Part shown: positions 9,539 through 20,079 of the stretch, one piece after another
How the letters are laid out: each line of letters starts with the position of its first letter
Numbering within the stretch: the first letter of the stretch is position 1
Source: Sneathiella chungangensis
Lineage (GTDB): Bacteria; Pseudomonadota; Alphaproteobacteria; Sneathiellales; Sneathiellaceae
NCBI RefSeq assembly: GCF_009882935.1
Contig: NZ_WTVA01000001.1
Location: 124,001 to 188,000, forward strand
Direction of reading: 5' to 3'
DNA: 64,000 nt
The notes under the pieces: model-generated
Told to the model about the DNA's origin: nothing
The model's input: the letters and a program-made list of their open reading frames with translations, nothing else
Database searches by the model: none
Made by a program: the position numbers and the translations under genes

Positions 9539-11059
9539 ATGGAAGATCGGGATAGAGAGCTAGACCCCGTCGTCAAAGTGTCCGACCGGTCTACCGCCGT
9601 GATAGATATCGGCTCAAACTCCGTTCGTCTGGTGGTTTTCGACGGCCCCCAGCGGGTGCCGCTCCCCAAGTTCAACGAGAAAGTCCTCTGCGGCCTCGGG
9701 CAGGAGCTCGGCACGACCGGACGGCTTGGCGAGAAGGCCATGGCCGATGCGCTCGCCGCGCTCCGCCGCTATGCCGCGCTCGTCCATCATATGGGGATCG
9801 AGCGGGTGATGGTGGCCGCCACCGCCGCCGTGCGTGAGGCCGACAACGGTTCCGAATTCGTCTCCGAGATTGAGCAGCAATGCGACCTCAATGTCCAGGT
9901 TTTGAGTGGCCGGCAGGAGGCGCGCTATTCCGGTTTGGGTGTCCTTTCAGGCATTCCCCACGCCGACGGTCTTGCCGGAGACCTCGGCGGTGGTAGTCTG
10001 GAACTGGTGGAAATCTCGGATTTCCGAATTCACGAAACGGCAACACTCCCCCTCGGCGCGCTGCGCCTCTCCCATATGAACATGCCGGAGAAGAAGCTCC
10101 GCAAGTTCATCAACAAGAAATTCGCCAAGGCGGCCTGGCTCGAGGAGATGACGGCGAAGAATTTCTATGCGGTCGGCGGCGCCTGGCGTGTGCTTGCTCG
10201 CTATCACATCATCAAGACCAACCATCCGCTCAATATCATCCATAACTATCGCCTGACGGGGGAGGAGATTACGGCGCTGATCGATGAAATCCTCGCGATG
10301 TCGATCGAGGATCTGTACAACGCCAACGGTATCCCGAAATCCCGCGCCAACACCATGCATACCGCCGCCATCATCATGCAGGAACTGCTGGAGAAGGTGA
10401 CGCTGAAGAACGTGATTTTCTCCGGCAACGGCCTGCGCGAGGGGATGCTCTTTTCGGAGCTCAAGAAATCCGTGCGCAAGCGCGACCCGCTTCTCGATGC
10501 CTGTCGCGACATGGCCGCCAGCGAGGGCCGGTTCGCCGAGCATGGCGAGGAAATCTTCGACTGGCTGAAGGACCTGGTCCGCATGGCCGACCGTAAGGGC
10601 AAGCGGCTGACGCTGGCCGCCGCGACGCTTTCCGATATCGCCTGGTGGGCCAATTCCGACTACCGCGCGGCGCAGGCCTTCCGGCGGATTTTCCGCGCCC
10701 CCTTCAACGGCATCGGCCATCGCGGCCGCGCCATGATCGCGCTGTCGGTCTATGCCCGTTACAAGGGCGATTTTTCCGGCCCGGCGCCCGATGACAGCCT
10801 CCGCCTGCTGAGCGAGGCGGAAGCGAAAAACGCCCTCACCATCGGCCTCGCGCTTCGGCTGTCGCATACCTTGAGCGGCGGCACCATCGGCATTCTCTCG
10901 AAAACCCGGCTGGAGGTTTCCTCGACCACGGTAACCTTGCGAATCCCGACGTCGCTGTCGGCGCTTGTCGGGCAGCATGTCATCAAACAGCTGGAAGATC
11001 TCGCGGCGGCGCTCGATCTGAAATCCGAGATTGAGGTTACGCCAAGTCGATTATCCTGA
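9539..11059 (+). CDS. ppx: Exopolyphosphatase (Ppx/GppA family)
   Basis: The protein (506 aa from this ATG) releases terminal phosphate from polyphosphate, or hydrolyses pppGpp in GppA-type members. The ASKHA ATPase-like phosphate loops are visible: IDIGSNSVRLVVF near the N-terminus and GDLGGGSLELVE around residue 145. The length of about 500 aa fits the long form with a C-terminal HD-like domain. Two starts are possible, GTG 9530 and ATG 9539; the ATG is used here. Pairing with ppk1 supports exopolyphosphatase as the main role. The last 23 bases overlap the 3' end of rnd on the other strand. Confidence 0.92.
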   Translation: MEDRDRELDPVVKVSDRSTAVIDIGSNSVRLVVFDGPQRVPLPKFNEKVLCGLGQELGTTGRLGEKAMADALAALRRYAALVHHMGIERVMVAATAAVREADNGSEFVSEIEQQCDLNVQVLSGRQEARYSGLGVLSGIPHADGLAGDLGGGSLELVEISDFRIHETATLPLGALRLSHMNMPEKKLRKFINKKFAKAAWLEEMTAKNFYAVGGAWRVLARYHIIKTNHPLNIIHNYRLTGEEITALIDEILAMSIEDLYNANGIPKSRANTMHTAAIIMQELLEKVTLKNVIFSGNGLREGMLFSELKKSVRKRDPLLDACRDMAASEGRFAEHGEEIFDWLKDLVRMADRKGKRLTLAAATLSDIAWWANSDYRAAQAFRRIFRAPFNGIGHRGRAMIALSVYARYKGDFSGPAPDDSLRLLSEAEAKNALTIGLALRLSHTLSGGTIGILSKTRLEVSSTTVTLRIPTSLSALVGQHVIKQLEDLAAALDLKSEIEVTPSRLS

Positions 11060-12188
11060 TCTTGCCGTCCTCGGAGGAGAGGGCGATTTTGCCATGCTTG
11101 AGTTTCAGCGCATCCTCGCCGAAGACGCGGCGGCGCCAGCCCTTCAGCGCCGGTACATCCGCCGTATCATCGGCGGCGATGCGCTCCAGATCCGCCATGT
11201 TGCAGACCAGCTTCTGCGCCACTTCATTCTCCTCGCAGCGCAGCTTGAGCAGCACCCGGAGCAATTCCATCAGCGGCCCCGTTCCCTTGGAGGGCGGCGC
11301 TTTCCGGGGCAGGCGCGGCGCCTGATCCGCGGGCAGCGCGACGCCTTCCTGCACGGCCTCAAGAAGGCCTTGCCCCATCTTGCCCTCCGCGAATTTATGG
11401 CCAATCCCGCGCACATGGGAGAGCGTTTCGGGATCTTTCGGCGGGTTTGAGGCGATCTCGATCAGCGCCTCGTCCCGCAGGATGCGGTTGCGCGGAATAT
11501 CCTGGCGATGCGCCTGCCGCTCGCGCCAGGCGGCGACGGCCTGCAGGATGCCGAGGAATTTCGGATGATGGTTGCGCGCCTTGATCCGCGTCCAGGCGTT
11601 TTCCGGCGGCATAAAATAGGTGTCGGGGGAGAGCAGGATCTCCATCTCCGAGGTCACCCATTCCTCGCGGCCGCGCTCCTTCAGCTTCTTCGCGAGATGT
11701 TTGTAAACGTCGCGCAGATGGGTGACGTCCGCCTCCGCATAGGTGAGCTGGCGGTCGGAGAGGGGGCGGCGCGACCAGTCGGTGAAGCGCGAGGATTTGT
11801 CGATGCCCTTGCCGGTGATCTTGGAGACCAGCGTGTCATAGCCGACGGAGTCGCCGAAACCGCAGACCATCGCCGCAACCTGCGTGTCGAAAATCGGCCG
11901 CGGCACCTCGCCGTTCAGATGATGAAAGATTTCAAGGTCCTGGCGCCCGGCGTGAAAGACCTTGAGTATCTTCTCGTTCTGCAGAAGGCGGAAGAGGGGG
12001 GCCAGATCGATGCCCTTCGCCATGGGATCGACAATCGCCGATTCATCCTCCGTCGCCAGTTGGACGAGACAGAGGATCGGCCAGAAAGTGCTCTCGCGCA
12101 GGAACTCCGTATCGATGGTGAAATAGGGATGGGCCTCGAACCTTGATACCAGATCTTCAAGGGCCGCGGTTGTCGTAATTATCTGCAT
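11037..12188 (-). CDS. rnd: Ribonuclease D
   Basis: RNase D is a 3'-5' exoribonuclease that trims tRNA precursors and other small RNAs. The 383-aa protein shows the DEDD exonuclease residues: FTIDTEFLRE (Asp26, Glu28), the FDTQVA and HAGRQDLEIF segments, and the TYAEADVTHL motif with the final Tyr and Asp. An HRDC-type helical domain follows in the C-terminal half (LIEIASNPPKDPETLSHVRG). ATG 12188 is preferred because the protein then begins MQIITTTAALEDLV and has GGAAAGG upstream; an in-frame start at 12236 would add 16 unconserved-looking residues. It is convergent with ppx and divergent from aspS. Confidence 0.94.
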   Translation of the reverse strand: MQIITTTAALEDLVSRFEAHPYFTIDTEFLRESTFWPILCLVQLATEDESAIVDPMAKGIDLAPLFRLLQNEKILKVFHAGRQDLEIFHHLNGEVPRPIFDTQVAAMVCGFGDSVGYDTLVSKITGKGIDKSSRFTDWSRRPLSDRQLTYAEADVTHLRDVYKHLAKKLKERGREEWVTSEMEILLSPDTYFMPPENAWTRIKARNHHPKFLGILQAVAAWRERQAHRQDIPRNRILRDEALIEIASNPPKDPETLSHVRGIGHKFAEGKMGQGLLEAVQEGVALPADQAPRLPRKAPPSKGTGPLMELLRVLLKLRCEENEVAQKLVCNMADLERIAADDTADVPALKGWRRRVFGEDALKLKHGKIALSSEDGKIRIIDLA

Positions 12189-12390
12189 TGATTTACTGTG
12201 CCCTTTCCGGACAGATACGCGACTTGGGGCACCCAAACGCTGGCTGTTATGTTACAAAGCTTCTCTTTGCGCACAATAGCCGATATTTCTCCATAAAGGA
12301 AGGTTGGCGGCGGGCGAAAAACCATGTAATACAGGCGCTCATTGTCCAAATCGGCCCCGGCGGGGTCCAGAAGATTTATAGAGAGTATCG

Positions 12391-14175
12391 ATGCATAGCT
12401 ACCGAACCCATACTTGCGCCGAGCTGCGCGAGAGTGATGTTGGCAAAACCGTCCGCCTGTCGGGCTGGGTTCATCGCAAGCGCGATCATGGCAACCTCCT
12501 GTTTGTCGACCTGCGCGATCACTACGGCATCACCCAATGCGTGATCGAGCATGATGTCGCCAATTTCGAAGCGGTGGAGAGCGTGCGCTCGGAAAGCGTG
12601 ATCACGATTACCGGGAATGTCGTCGCCCGCAGCGACGAGACGATCAACCCGAACCTGCCGACGGGCCGGATCGAGGTGGATATCACCGACTTCGCGCTGC
12701 AATCGGCGGCGGAGGAACTGCCGATGCCGGTATTCGGTGAGCAGGAATATCCGGAGGATATCCGCCTGCGTCATCGCTATCTCGATCTCCGGCGCGAGCG
12801 GCTGCATAAAAATATTGTCCTGCGGTCCGATATCATAGCCTCCTTGCGCGATCAGATGCGCGAACAGGGTTTCATGGAGTTCCAGACGCCGATCCTGACC
12901 GCCTCCTCGCCGGAGGGGGCGCGGGATTTCCTGGTGCCGAGCCGCCTGCATCCGGGCAAGTTCTATGCGCTGCCGCAGGCGCCGCAGCAGTTCAAGCAGC
13001 TGATCATGATGTCGGGCTTCGACCGTTATTTCCAGATCGCGCCCTGTTTCCGCGACGAGGATGCGCGCGCCGACCGCAGCCCGGGCGAATTCTATCAGCT
13101 CGATATCGAGATGGCCTTCGTGACACAGGAAGATGTTTTCGCCGCCGTCGAGCCGGTATTGACCAATGTTTTCAAGAAGTTCGCGGGCGACCGTAAAGTC
13201 GTGACACCGTTCGAGCGGATCCCCTTCGATGAGGCGATGCTGAAATACGGCTCCGATAAGCCGGACCTTCGCAATCCCATCCTCATCAGCGACGTGACCG
13301 AGCCCTTCACGGACTCCGGTTTCGGACTGTTCGCCAAGGCGATTACCGCGGGCTCCATCGTTCGCGCAATCCCGGCACCCGGCGCTGCCGACCGGCCGCG
13401 CAGCTTCTATGACAAGATGAACGACTGGGCCCGCAAAGAAGGCGCGGGCGGCCTTGGCTACATCATTTTCAAGGATGGCGAGGCCAAGGGCCCGATCGCC
13501 AAGAACCTTGATGATGCGCGCATCGCCAAAATCCGCGAGATCACCGGCGTGGGTGAGGGGGATGCGGTCTTCTTCGCCTGCGACAAGGCGGCAGGCGCGG
13601 CGGAACTCGCCGGCAAGGCCCGCACCCGCATCGGCGAGGAGCTGGACATCATCGAGAAGGACGTCTTCCGCTTCTGCTGGGTCATCGATTTTCCCATGTT
13701 CGAATATGACGAGGCGGAAAAGAAGATCGATTTCAGCCATAACCCTTTCTCGATGCCGCAGGGCGGGCTTGAAGCCCTAGAGACCATGGATCCGCTGGAC
13801 ATCAAGGGATACCAGTATGATATCGTCTGCAACGGGATCGAGCTGTCGTCCGGCGCCATCCGGAACCACCGCCCGGACATCATGGTCAAGGCCTTCGAAA
13901 TTGCCGGATATGACGCCGCGGTGGTCGAAGATCGCTTCGGCGGCATGCTGAACGCCTTCCGCTACGGCGCGCCGCCCCATGGCGGTATTGCGCCGGGGGT
14001 CGACCGCATTGTCATGCTGCTGGCGGACGAGCCGAATATCCGCGAGGTCATCCTCTTCCCGATGAACCAGCAGGCGCAGGATTTGATGATGCAGGCGCCG
14101 GCGGAAGTTCCGCTGAAAAACCTGCGCGAATTGCATATCCGCACGGTCCTGCCGCAGCCGAAAACCGGCGAATAA
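12391..14175 (+). CDS. aspS: Aspartyl-tRNA synthetase (bacterial type)
   Basis: The 594-aa class IIb synthetase charges tRNA-Asp. It has the N-terminal OB anticodon-binding domain ([23 protein letters not shown]), the class II motif 2 region ([19 protein letters not shown]), the bacterial GAD insertion domain in the middle, and motif 3 near the C-terminus ([14 protein letters not shown]). Many alphaproteobacteria lack AsnRS and use a relaxed AspRS with GatCAB; whether that applies here cannot be decided from this window. A rho-independent terminator follows 25 nt after the stop. Confidence 0.97.
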   Translation: MHSYRTHTCAELRESDVGKTVRLSGWVHRKRDHGNLLFVDLRDHYGITQCVIEHDVANFEAVESVRSESVITITGNVVARSDETINPNLPTGRIEVDITDFALQSAAEELPMPVFGEQEYPEDIRLRHRYLDLRRERLHKNIVLRSDIIASLRDQMREQGFMEFQTPILTASSPEGARDFLVPSRLHPGKFYALPQAPQQFKQLIMMSGFDRYFQIAPCFRDEDARADRSPGEFYQLDIEMAFVTQEDVFAAVEPVLTNVFKKFAGDRKVVTPFERIPFDEAMLKYGSDKPDLRNPILISDVTEPFTDSGFGLFAKAITAGSIVRAIPAPGAADRPRSFYDKMNDWARKEGAGGLGYIIFKDGEAKGPIAKNLDDARIAKIREITGVGEGDAVFFACDKAAGAAELAGKARTRIGEELDIIEKDVFRFCWVIDFPMFEYDEAEKKIDFSHNPFSMPQGGLEALETMDPLDIKGYQYDIVCNGIELSSGAIRNHRPDIMVKAFEIAGYDAAVVEDRFGGMLNAFRYGAPPHGGIAPGVDRIVMLLADEPNIREVILFPMNQQAQDLMMQAPAEVPLKNLRELHIRTVLPQPKTGE

Positions 14176-14199
14176 CGCGGCCTAATCCGGCCTGAGAGA

Positions 14200-14227
14200 A
14201 AAAGCCCGCCACCCGGCGGGTTTTTTG
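14200..14227 (+). terminator. Rho-independent terminator after aspS
   Basis: A six-base-pair GC stem, CCCGCC at 14205-14210 and GGCGGG at 14215-14220 around an ACCC loop, is followed directly by six T residues. It is 25 nt past the aspS stop and before the EAL-domain gene, which therefore needs its own promoter. Confidence 0.85.
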
Positions 14228-14306
14228 TCATTTTTTTCCGTATTTTTCTGATTTGTTAAGAAATGGGCAGTTATTGTTACCCGCAGATTAACCAAAAGGT
14301 TGCAAG

Positions 14307-15986
14307 GTGACAGAAGAAAGCAAATTAGACAGTCTGCGGACCGAGAAGGAGCGCTTCGTCGCATTTTCCTTCGCTGCCGCGGACTTGCTCATCGAACTTG
14401 ATAACAAGGGTGTGGTTATTTTCGCCTCCGGCGCGGCCAAGGGGCTGACCGGTGTCGAGATGGCGGACCTTAAGGGCGCGTCCTTCGTCGAACTGGTGGC
14501 GCAGCAGGACAAGGCGGTCATCGAACATATCCTCGCCAGCATGAAGGTCGGCGACCGCATTACGCCGGTCGTGGCGCGCATGGAGAAAACCAAGGTGTCC
14601 GTGATCGTCGGCGCCTGCAAGCTGCCGCGCAATCATGAGCATGTCTTCCTGGCCCTCAATATTTCGAGCATGGCGGCGGCGCGGTCCAACGCCGAATATC
14701 GCGATACGGATACCGGCCTTCTTGACCGCAAGGATTTCCTGAAACTCGCCGACCGGCAGATGGCCATGGCCTCGGACGCCGGGCAGCGGACGGAACTCAC
14801 GCTCCTGCATCTCAACGGCCTGAGCACGCTTCAGGAACATCTCGGCGAAGACGGCATGGCGAATTTCATGGACCGGGTCGGGGTCATTCTGCGCCGCTAT
14901 TCGCTGGGCGGCGACAGTGCGGGCCGCCTCGACGAGGATAAATACGGCGTCATGCACAGCCCGTCCATCGACGGTAAATTGCTGGAAGACAAGATCACCT
15001 CGCTGACGGGCGATGAATCGAAAAACGGATTTTCCGTGCAGCGAAGCACGGTGGACCTCCTGAAAGGGCAGCTTTCCGCCAATCATGCGACGCAGGCCCT
15101 GATGTATGTCATCAACCGCTTCGTTGCGAGCGATACGGAAGAATTCAACATCAAGTCGCTGGCCGAAGGCATGGACAACCGCCTCGAAAAGACGATGAAC
15201 CGTATGCTAGCCCTCAAATCGGTGTTCCAGAACTACAAATTCAAGCTGGTTTATCAGCCGATCGTCCGCATCTCGGACAAGGAAGTGCATCATTACGAAG
15301 TGCTCTCACGCTTCAAGGATGGTGAATCCCCGTACGAGACCGTAACCTTCGCCGAGGAGACGGGAATCATCCAGGATCTCGATCTCGGCGTTGCCCAGAA
15401 GGTGAAGGACAAGCTGACCGAAATCCAGAAGCGCGGCGATGTACTGCCGAAACTGGCGATCAATGTGTCCGGCTATTCGCTGGAGTCCGATAGCTTTATC
15501 GACAGCCTGCTCGCGATGTATCAGGATAACGACGAAATCCGCGAGAATGTCGGCCTGGAAATCACCGAAACCAGCCGCATCAATGACCTGGAGCGCGCCG
15601 AGAAGGTGATCCAGCAGATCCGCGCGAGCGGCATGGAGGTCAGCCTCGACGACATGGGCTCGGGCTCCGCCTCCTTCCAGTATATCCGCGCGATGACGGT
15701 CGATTACATCAAGATCGACGGCACCTATATCAAGGAAGTCCTCACCAACAAGCGCGATGCGGCGATCCTGAAGGCGCTGTCGCGTCTCTGCCAAGAACTC
15801 GATATCGGCACGATCGCGGAGATGGTCGAAACCAAGGAACAGCTGCATGTGCTGAATGTGCTCGGCGTCAATTACGGGCAGGGCTGGTATTTCGGCAAAC
15901 CGCAGCCGGATATCGAGACCAAGCGCAAGTCGCGTTCGATCACCAAGAATCTCAAGCGCAAGGGATTTGCGACGACCTGGGCCTGA
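14307..15986 (+). CDS. EAL-domain protein with PAS-like and degenerate GGDEF regions (probable c-di-GMP phosphodiesterase)
   Basis: This is a 559-aa cytosolic signalling protein with no membrane helices. Residues about 20-120 look like a PAS domain. Residues about 135-240 are GGDEF-like, but the GGDEF signature is replaced by RLDEDKYG, so cyclase activity is unlikely. Residues about 310-535 form an EAL domain with the expected metal and substrate residues: Glu331 in EVL, Asn386, Glu418, Asp448-Asp449, Lys469 and Glu505. Active c-di-GMP hydrolysis is therefore plausible, perhaps tuned by the degenerate GGDEF half. The start is GTG 14307, with AAAAGG eight bases upstream. Partner and input signal are unknown. 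Confidence 0.9.
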   Translation: MTEESKLDSLRTEKERFVAFSFAAADLLIELDNKGVVIFASGAAKGLTGVEMADLKGASFVELVAQQDKAVIEHILASMKVGDRITPVVARMEKTKVSVIVGACKLPRNHEHVFLALNISSMAAARSNAEYRDTDTGLLDRKDFLKLADRQMAMASDAGQRTELTLLHLNGLSTLQEHLGEDGMANFMDRVGVILRRYSLGGDSAGRLDEDKYGVMHSPSIDGKLLEDKITSLTGDESKNGFSVQRSTVDLLKGQLSANHATQALMYVINRFVASDTEEFNIKSLAEGMDNRLEKTMNRMLALKSVFQNYKFKLVYQPIVRISDKEVHHYEVLSRFKDGESPYETVTFAEETGIIQDLDLGVAQKVKDKLTEIQKRGDVLPKLAINVSGYSLESDSFIDSLLAMYQDNDEIRENVGLEITETSRINDLERAEKVIQQIRASGMEVSLDDMGSGSASFQYIRAMTVDYIKIDGTYIKEVLTNKRDAAILKALSRLCQELDIGTIAEMVETKEQLHVLNVLGVNYGQGWYFGKPQPDIETKRKSRSITKNLKRKGFATTWA

Positions 15987-15992
15987 TCCCAA

Positions 15993-16031
15993 GAAAAAAA
16001 AGAGCATGTCTCCGGAAACATGCTCTTTTTA
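15993..16031. terminator. Bidirectional rho-independent terminator after the EAL gene
   Basis: AGAGCATGT at 16001-16009 pairs with ACATGCTCT at 16018-16026 around an eight-base loop. It is flanked by a run of A on the left and T on the right, so it can terminate transcripts in either direction. It begins a few bases after the EAL gene stop. Confidence 0.85.
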
Positions 16032-16103
16032 TAGGGAGTAAGACAAAAAGGTTTAGCAATCCTGAAAGTGCCAAAACGCCGCACTTTCCAACCTTGTTAC
16101 TCA

Positions 16104-16161
16104 ACGTAAATTTACGTCTTACGCTACGGGGTACGCTACTCTTTTACTCTACGGGGTACGC
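16104..16161. repeat. Short palindrome plus nested direct repeats in the EAL-nrdJ gap
   Basis: A perfect 14-bp palindrome, ACGTAAATTTACGT, occupies 16104-16117. It is followed by TACGCTAC at 16120-16127 and again at 16132-16139, and by the 13-mer CTACGGGGTACGC at 16124-16136 and 16149-16161. The element lies downstream of the stops of both neighbouring genes, where promoters are not expected. Function unknown. Confidence 0.75.
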
Positions 16162-16221
16162 AACAAAACTCCTGATCTGCCAGATGAAATAAACTGGGCA
16201 ATCAACTGAACACGTTAATTT

Positions 16222-19200
16222 TTAGGAACATCCACTGGTGGCGCCGCAGGTATCGCATTTCATGCAGGTGCCGTTCCGCACAAGGGTGAAATTACCGCAC
16301 TCGCCGCAGCTGTCGCCCTCATATCCCTTCATCCGCGCTTCCATGGCGCGGCTCAGCTTGTCCGGTCCGCCGGGGGCGCCGCCGACAGAGACGCTGGCCG
16401 CGGCGACGGAGCCACCGGCCCCGACGCTTGCGGCGGCGGCGCTCACCTGACCCTGACCCAGGCTTGCCGACATGGCGGACAGGCCGCCCTGCAACACCTC
16501 GAAATTGTTCGCCCGGACATAACCTGTCGAGGCAAGATTGATCACATTGTTGATCGTGGCCCTGTTCTCGGAATATTCATCCTCGGTGATCTTCGCCTGA
16601 TCGTCCCCGGTGCCGAGGCTGTCATTATGCAAATCATCAAGCGCGACATGGGCAAGATCGTTGCGCCCGAGATAGGAGATCGCCAGCTCCCGGAACAGGT
16701 AATCGAGGATCGAGGTCGACATCTTGATGGCGTCATTGCCCTCGACGATGCCCGACGGCTCGAACCGGGTGAAGGTATAGGCCTCGACGAATTCCTCCAG
16801 CGGTACGCCATATTGCAGGCCGATGGAAATGGCGATGGCGAAGTTGTTCATCAGGCTGCGGAAGGCGGCGCCCTCCTTATGCATGTCGATGAAAATCTCG
16901 CCAAGGCCGCCATCGTCATATTCGCCGGTGCGCAGGTAAACCTTGTGCCCGCCGACAACCGCCTTCTGGGTGTAGCCCTTGCGCCGGGTCGGCAGTTTCT
17001 TGCGCTCCGAGACGATGCGCTCGACGATCCGCTCGGCGATGACGTTGCTCGCCGCCGCCGGGGAGGACTGGATTTCCTCCTGCACCTCGTCGAAGTCGTC
17101 CTCATCGAAGGTGAGGGCGGAGAGGGGCTGGCTCAGCTTGGAGCCGTCGCGATAGAGCGCATTGGCCTTGAGGCCGAGCTTCCAGGAAAGAAGATAGGCG
17201 TCCTTGCAATCCTCAACGGTGGCGCTGTTGGCCATATTGATCGTTTTCGAGATCGCGCCGGAAATGAAGGGCTGCGCCGCCGCCATCATTTTGATATGGC
17301 TCTCGACCGAGAGCATCCGCTTGCCGATCCGCCCGCAGGGATTGGCGCAGTCAAAGACGGAAAGATGCTCGTCCTTCAGATGCGGCGCGCCTTCCAAAGT
17401 CATGGCGCCGCAGCAATAGGTATTCGCCGCCTCGATCTCTTTCTTGGTGAAGCCGAGGGCCGCGAGCATGTCGAAATTATAGTCGTTGATGTCCTCGGTC
17501 TTCAATTTCAGCACCTCGGTGCAGAAGTCCTCGCCGACCGAATATTTGTTGAACACGAACTTGATATCGAAGCTGGTGCCGAGGTCCGCCTCGATCCGTT
17601 CGAGGATATCGTCGGTGAAGCCCTTGCCGCGCAACGCCTCGTGATTGACGCCGGGCGCGTTTTCCAGGGTCCCGTGACCGACCGCATAATCGATGATCGC
17701 CTTGACCTCGCCGCGATTATAGCCGAGATGGTTGAGCGCCTCGGGCACCGTACGGTTGATGATCTTGAAATAACCGCCGCCGGCCAGCTTCTTGAACTTG
17801 ACGATGGCGAAATCGGGCTCGATCCCGGTGGTATCGCAGTCCATGACAAGGCCGATGGTGCCGGTCGGCGCGATAACCGTCGTCTGCGCGTTGCGATAAC
17901 CGTGCTTCTTGCCAAGGTCGAGCGCCGCGTCCCAGGCATTCTTCGCCGCTTCGGTCAGCCCCGGTTCCGGGCAGTTGATGGCATCGAGGGCGACCGGAAT
18001 GACATTGAGTCCCTCATAGCCATCGGTCAGGCCATAGGCCGCATTGCGGTGGTTGCGGATGACCCGCAGCATATGCTTTGCGTTCTTCTTGTAGCCCGGG
18101 AAGGCGCCGAGTTCCTCGGCCATTTCCGCGCTCGTCTTGTAGGCGGTACCGGTCATGACCGCGGTGATCGCGCCGCAGAGCGCCCGGCCTTCATCCGAAT
18201 CATAGGACAGGCCGCGCGCCATCAGCAGCCCGCCGATATTGGCGTAGCCGAGGCCGAGGGTGCGGAATTTATAGCTGAGTTTGGCGATTTCCTCCGACGG
18301 GAACTGCGCCATCAGCACCGAAATCTCCAGCGTGATCGTCCAGATGCGGACCGCATGCTCGAACGCCTCGATATCGAAGCTCTTGTCGGCGCGGCGGAAG
18401 GTCATCAGGTTCAGCGAGGCGAGATTGCAGGCCGTATCATCGAGGAACATATATTCCGAGCAGGGGTTCGATGCATTGATCCGGCCATCTTCGGGGCAGG
18501 TGTGCCAGTCATTGATGGTGGTGTCATATTGCAGGCCCGGATCGGCGGACTGCCAGGCGCTCTCGCCGATCTGTTCCCAGAGGTCACGGGCCTTCACCGT
18601 CTTCGCGACCCTGCCGTCGGTGCGGCGGATCAGCTTCCAGTCGCCATCCTTCAGCACCGCCTCGATAAAGGCGTCGGTGACGCGCACGGAATTGTTCGAG
18701 TTCTGCCCCGACACCGTGAGATAGGCATCCGAATCCCAGTCCGTGTCATAGGTCGGGAATTCAACCTCGGTATAGCCCTGCTTCGCGAACTGGATAACCC
18801 GCTGGATATAGTTTTCCGGCACCATCGCCTTGCGCGCGCCGATGATGGCTTTTTTCAGCGACGGATTTTCGGCCGGGATAAAGGCCTCGTCGCCCTTGAT
18901 CTCGTGGCAGGCCTTGATGACGTTGTTGAGATGAATATTGCACAGCTTCGATCCGGCGACGAGGGAGGCAACCTTCTGTTCCTCAACGGCTTTCCAGCCG
19001 ATATATTCCTCGATGTCCGGATGGTCGATATCGAGCGTGACCATCTTCGCCGCGCGCCGGGTGGTGCCGCCCGACTTGATCGCGCCCGCCGCCCGGTCGC
19101 CGATCTTGAGGAAGCTCATCAGGCCCGAGGACTTGCCGCCGCCGGAAAGGCTCTCGCCCTCACTCCGGAGGCTCGAGAAATTGGTGCCGGTGCCGGAGCC

Positions 19201-19881
19201 GTATTTAAAGAGCCGCGCCTCGCGGACCCAGAGGTCCATGATCCCGCCCTCGTTGACCAGATCATCATCCACCGACTGGATGAAGCAGGCATGGGGCTGC
19301 GGATGCTCGTAGGAATTGACGGATTTCTTCAGCTTGCCGGTCTTGAAATCGACATAGGAATGGCCTTGCGCCGGTCCTTCGATCCCATAGGCCCAATGCA
19401 GGCCGGTGTTGAACCATTGCGGGGAGTTGGGCGCGCCCATCTGGCGGGCCAGCATGTAGCGCATTTCATCGAAATAGGCGCGGGCGTCCTCTTCGGTGTC
19501 GAAATAGCCGCCTTTCCAGCCCCAGTAGGTCCAGGTCCCGGCGAGCCGGTCGAAAACTTCCGTCGAGGAGGTTTCGCCAATATAGCGCTCATCCTCGGGC
19601 AGGGCGCCGAGCGCCTCTTCATCCGGGGTCTGCCGCCACAGCCAGTCCGGCACGTCCTTTTCGGCCACTGGTTTCAGGCGGGCCGGGACGCCGGCTTTGC
19701 GGAAATATTTCTGGGCGATAATGTCACAGGCGACCTGCGACCATTCGGCGGGAACATCGATGCCTTCCAGCTTGAAAACGACAGATCCGTCCGGGTTTCT
19801 TATTTCACTGGTGGTCTGCCTGAATTTGACGCTCGCGTAGGGAGAAGAATCTTTATTAGTAAACCGTCGCTCAATACGCAT
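16222..19881 (-). CDS. nrdJ: Vitamin B12-dependent (class II) ribonucleotide reductase
   Basis: NrdJ reduces ribonucleotides to deoxyribonucleotides using adenosylcobalamin instead of an oxygen-dependent radical subunit, so it works with or without oxygen. The 1219-aa length fits the long NrdJ form. Visible motifs are the [13 protein letters not shown] segment, [20 protein letters not shown] in the active-site barrel, APTGTIG, and a C-terminal zinc-ribbon tail with four CxxC-like pairs ending TCGATSGCS. An Ala/Gly/Val-rich linker joins the tail to the body. It starts at ATG 19881. A NrdR-type palindrome lies 107-122 bp upstream, so repression by NrdR with dATP is likely. Confidence 0.97.
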   Translation of the reverse strand: MRIERRFTNKDSSPYASVKFRQTTSEIRNPDGSVVFKLEGIDVPAEWSQVACDIIAQKYFRKAGVPARLKPVAEKDVPDWLWRQTPDEEALGALPEDERYIGETSSTEVFDRLAGTWTYWGWKGGYFDTEEDARAYFDEMRYMLARQMGAPNSPQWFNTGLHWAYGIEGPAQGHSYVDFKTGKLKKSVNSYEHPQPHACFIQSVDDDLVNEGGIMDLWVREARLFKYGSGTGTNFSSLRSEGESLSGGGKSSGLMSFLKIGDRAAGAIKSGGTTRRAAKMVTLDIDHPDIEEYIGWKAVEEQKVASLVAGSKLCNIHLNNVIKACHEIKGDEAFIPAENPSLKKAIIGARKAMVPENYIQRVIQFAKQGYTEVEFPTYDTDWDSDAYLTVSGQNSNNSVRVTDAFIEAVLKDGDWKLIRRTDGRVAKTVKARDLWEQIGESAWQSADPGLQYDTTINDWHTCPEDGRINASNPCSEYMFLDDTACNLASLNLMTFRRADKSFDIEAFEHAVRIWTITLEISVLMAQFPSEEIAKLSYKFRTLGLGYANIGGLLMARGLSYDSDEGRALCGAITAVMTGTAYKTSAEMAEELGAFPGYKKNAKHMLRVIRNHRNAAYGLTDGYEGLNVIPVALDAINCPEPGLTEAAKNAWDAALDLGKKHGYRNAQTTVIAPTGTIGLVMDCDTTGIEPDFAIVKFKKLAGGGYFKIINRTVPEALNHLGYNRGEVKAIIDYAVGHGTLENAPGVNHEALRGKGFTDDILERIEADLGTSFDIKFVFNKYSVGEDFCTEVLKLKTEDINDYNFDMLAALGFTKKEIEAANTYCCGAMTLEGAPHLKDEHLSVFDCANPCGRIGKRMLSVESHIKMMAAAQPFISGAISKTINMANSATVEDCKDAYLLSWKLGLKANALYRDGSKLSQPLSALTFDEDDFDEVQEEIQSSPAAASNVIAERIVERIVSERKKLPTRRKGYTQKAVVGGHKVYLRTGEYDDGGLGEIFIDMHKEGAAFRSLMNNFAIAISIGLQYGVPLEEFVEAYTFTRFEPSGIVEGNDAIKMSTSILDYLFRELAISYLGRNDLAHVALDDLHNDSLGTGDDQAKITEDEYSENRATINNVINLASTGYVRANNFEVLQGGLSAMSASLGQGQVSAAAASVGAGGSVAAASVSVGGAPGGPDKLSRAMEARMKGYEGDSCGECGNFTLVRNGTCMKCDTCGATSGCS

Positions 19882-19987
19882 CTCAAACCTTCCATTCGCA
19901 AGTTCAGTCTTGTCATCTTCAGGGAGGGAATTTGGTCTAAAACGCCGGAAAACGCAGGGTCAGCAACGGGCCCCTCAGCTCCAGCGC

Positions 19988-20003
19988 CTACTATATATAG
20001 TAG
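19988..20003 (-). promoter_or_regulatory. NrdR box upstream of nrdJ
   Basis: CTACTATATATAGTAG is a perfect 16-bp palindrome whose core matches the known NrdR consensus (roughly ACACTATATATAGTGT). It lies upstream of the minus-strand nrdJ start. NrdR is the nucleotide-sensing repressor of ribonucleotide reductase genes in bacteria. Confidence 0.8.
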
Positions 20004-20063
20004 ACAAATCCCCCTCACGGCCTAGGATCATGTCGTTCTCAAAAATCGAAGTCAACAGCAAAT

Positions 20064-20079
20064 CCACAACATCTTGTGG
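20064..20079 (-). promoter_or_regulatory. Possible second NrdR box
   Basis: CCACAACATCTTGTGG is a 16-bp inverted repeat (CCACAA/TTGTGG around four bases) resembling weaker NrdR boxes. Its centre is 76 bp from the first box, longer than the 31-32 bp usually reported for paired boxes, so the pairing is uncertain. CTAAAATTTTAG, a perfect 12-bp palindrome, follows at 20080-20091. Confidence 0.4.

Noticed and set aside
16627-20025. Very long plus-strand open frame (over 1100 codons) opposite nrdJ
   Set aside because: It is the antisense shadow of a highly conserved GC-rich gene. Its product is rich in Arg, Asp and Gly without domain structure, while the minus-strand frame encodes clear NrdJ motifs.
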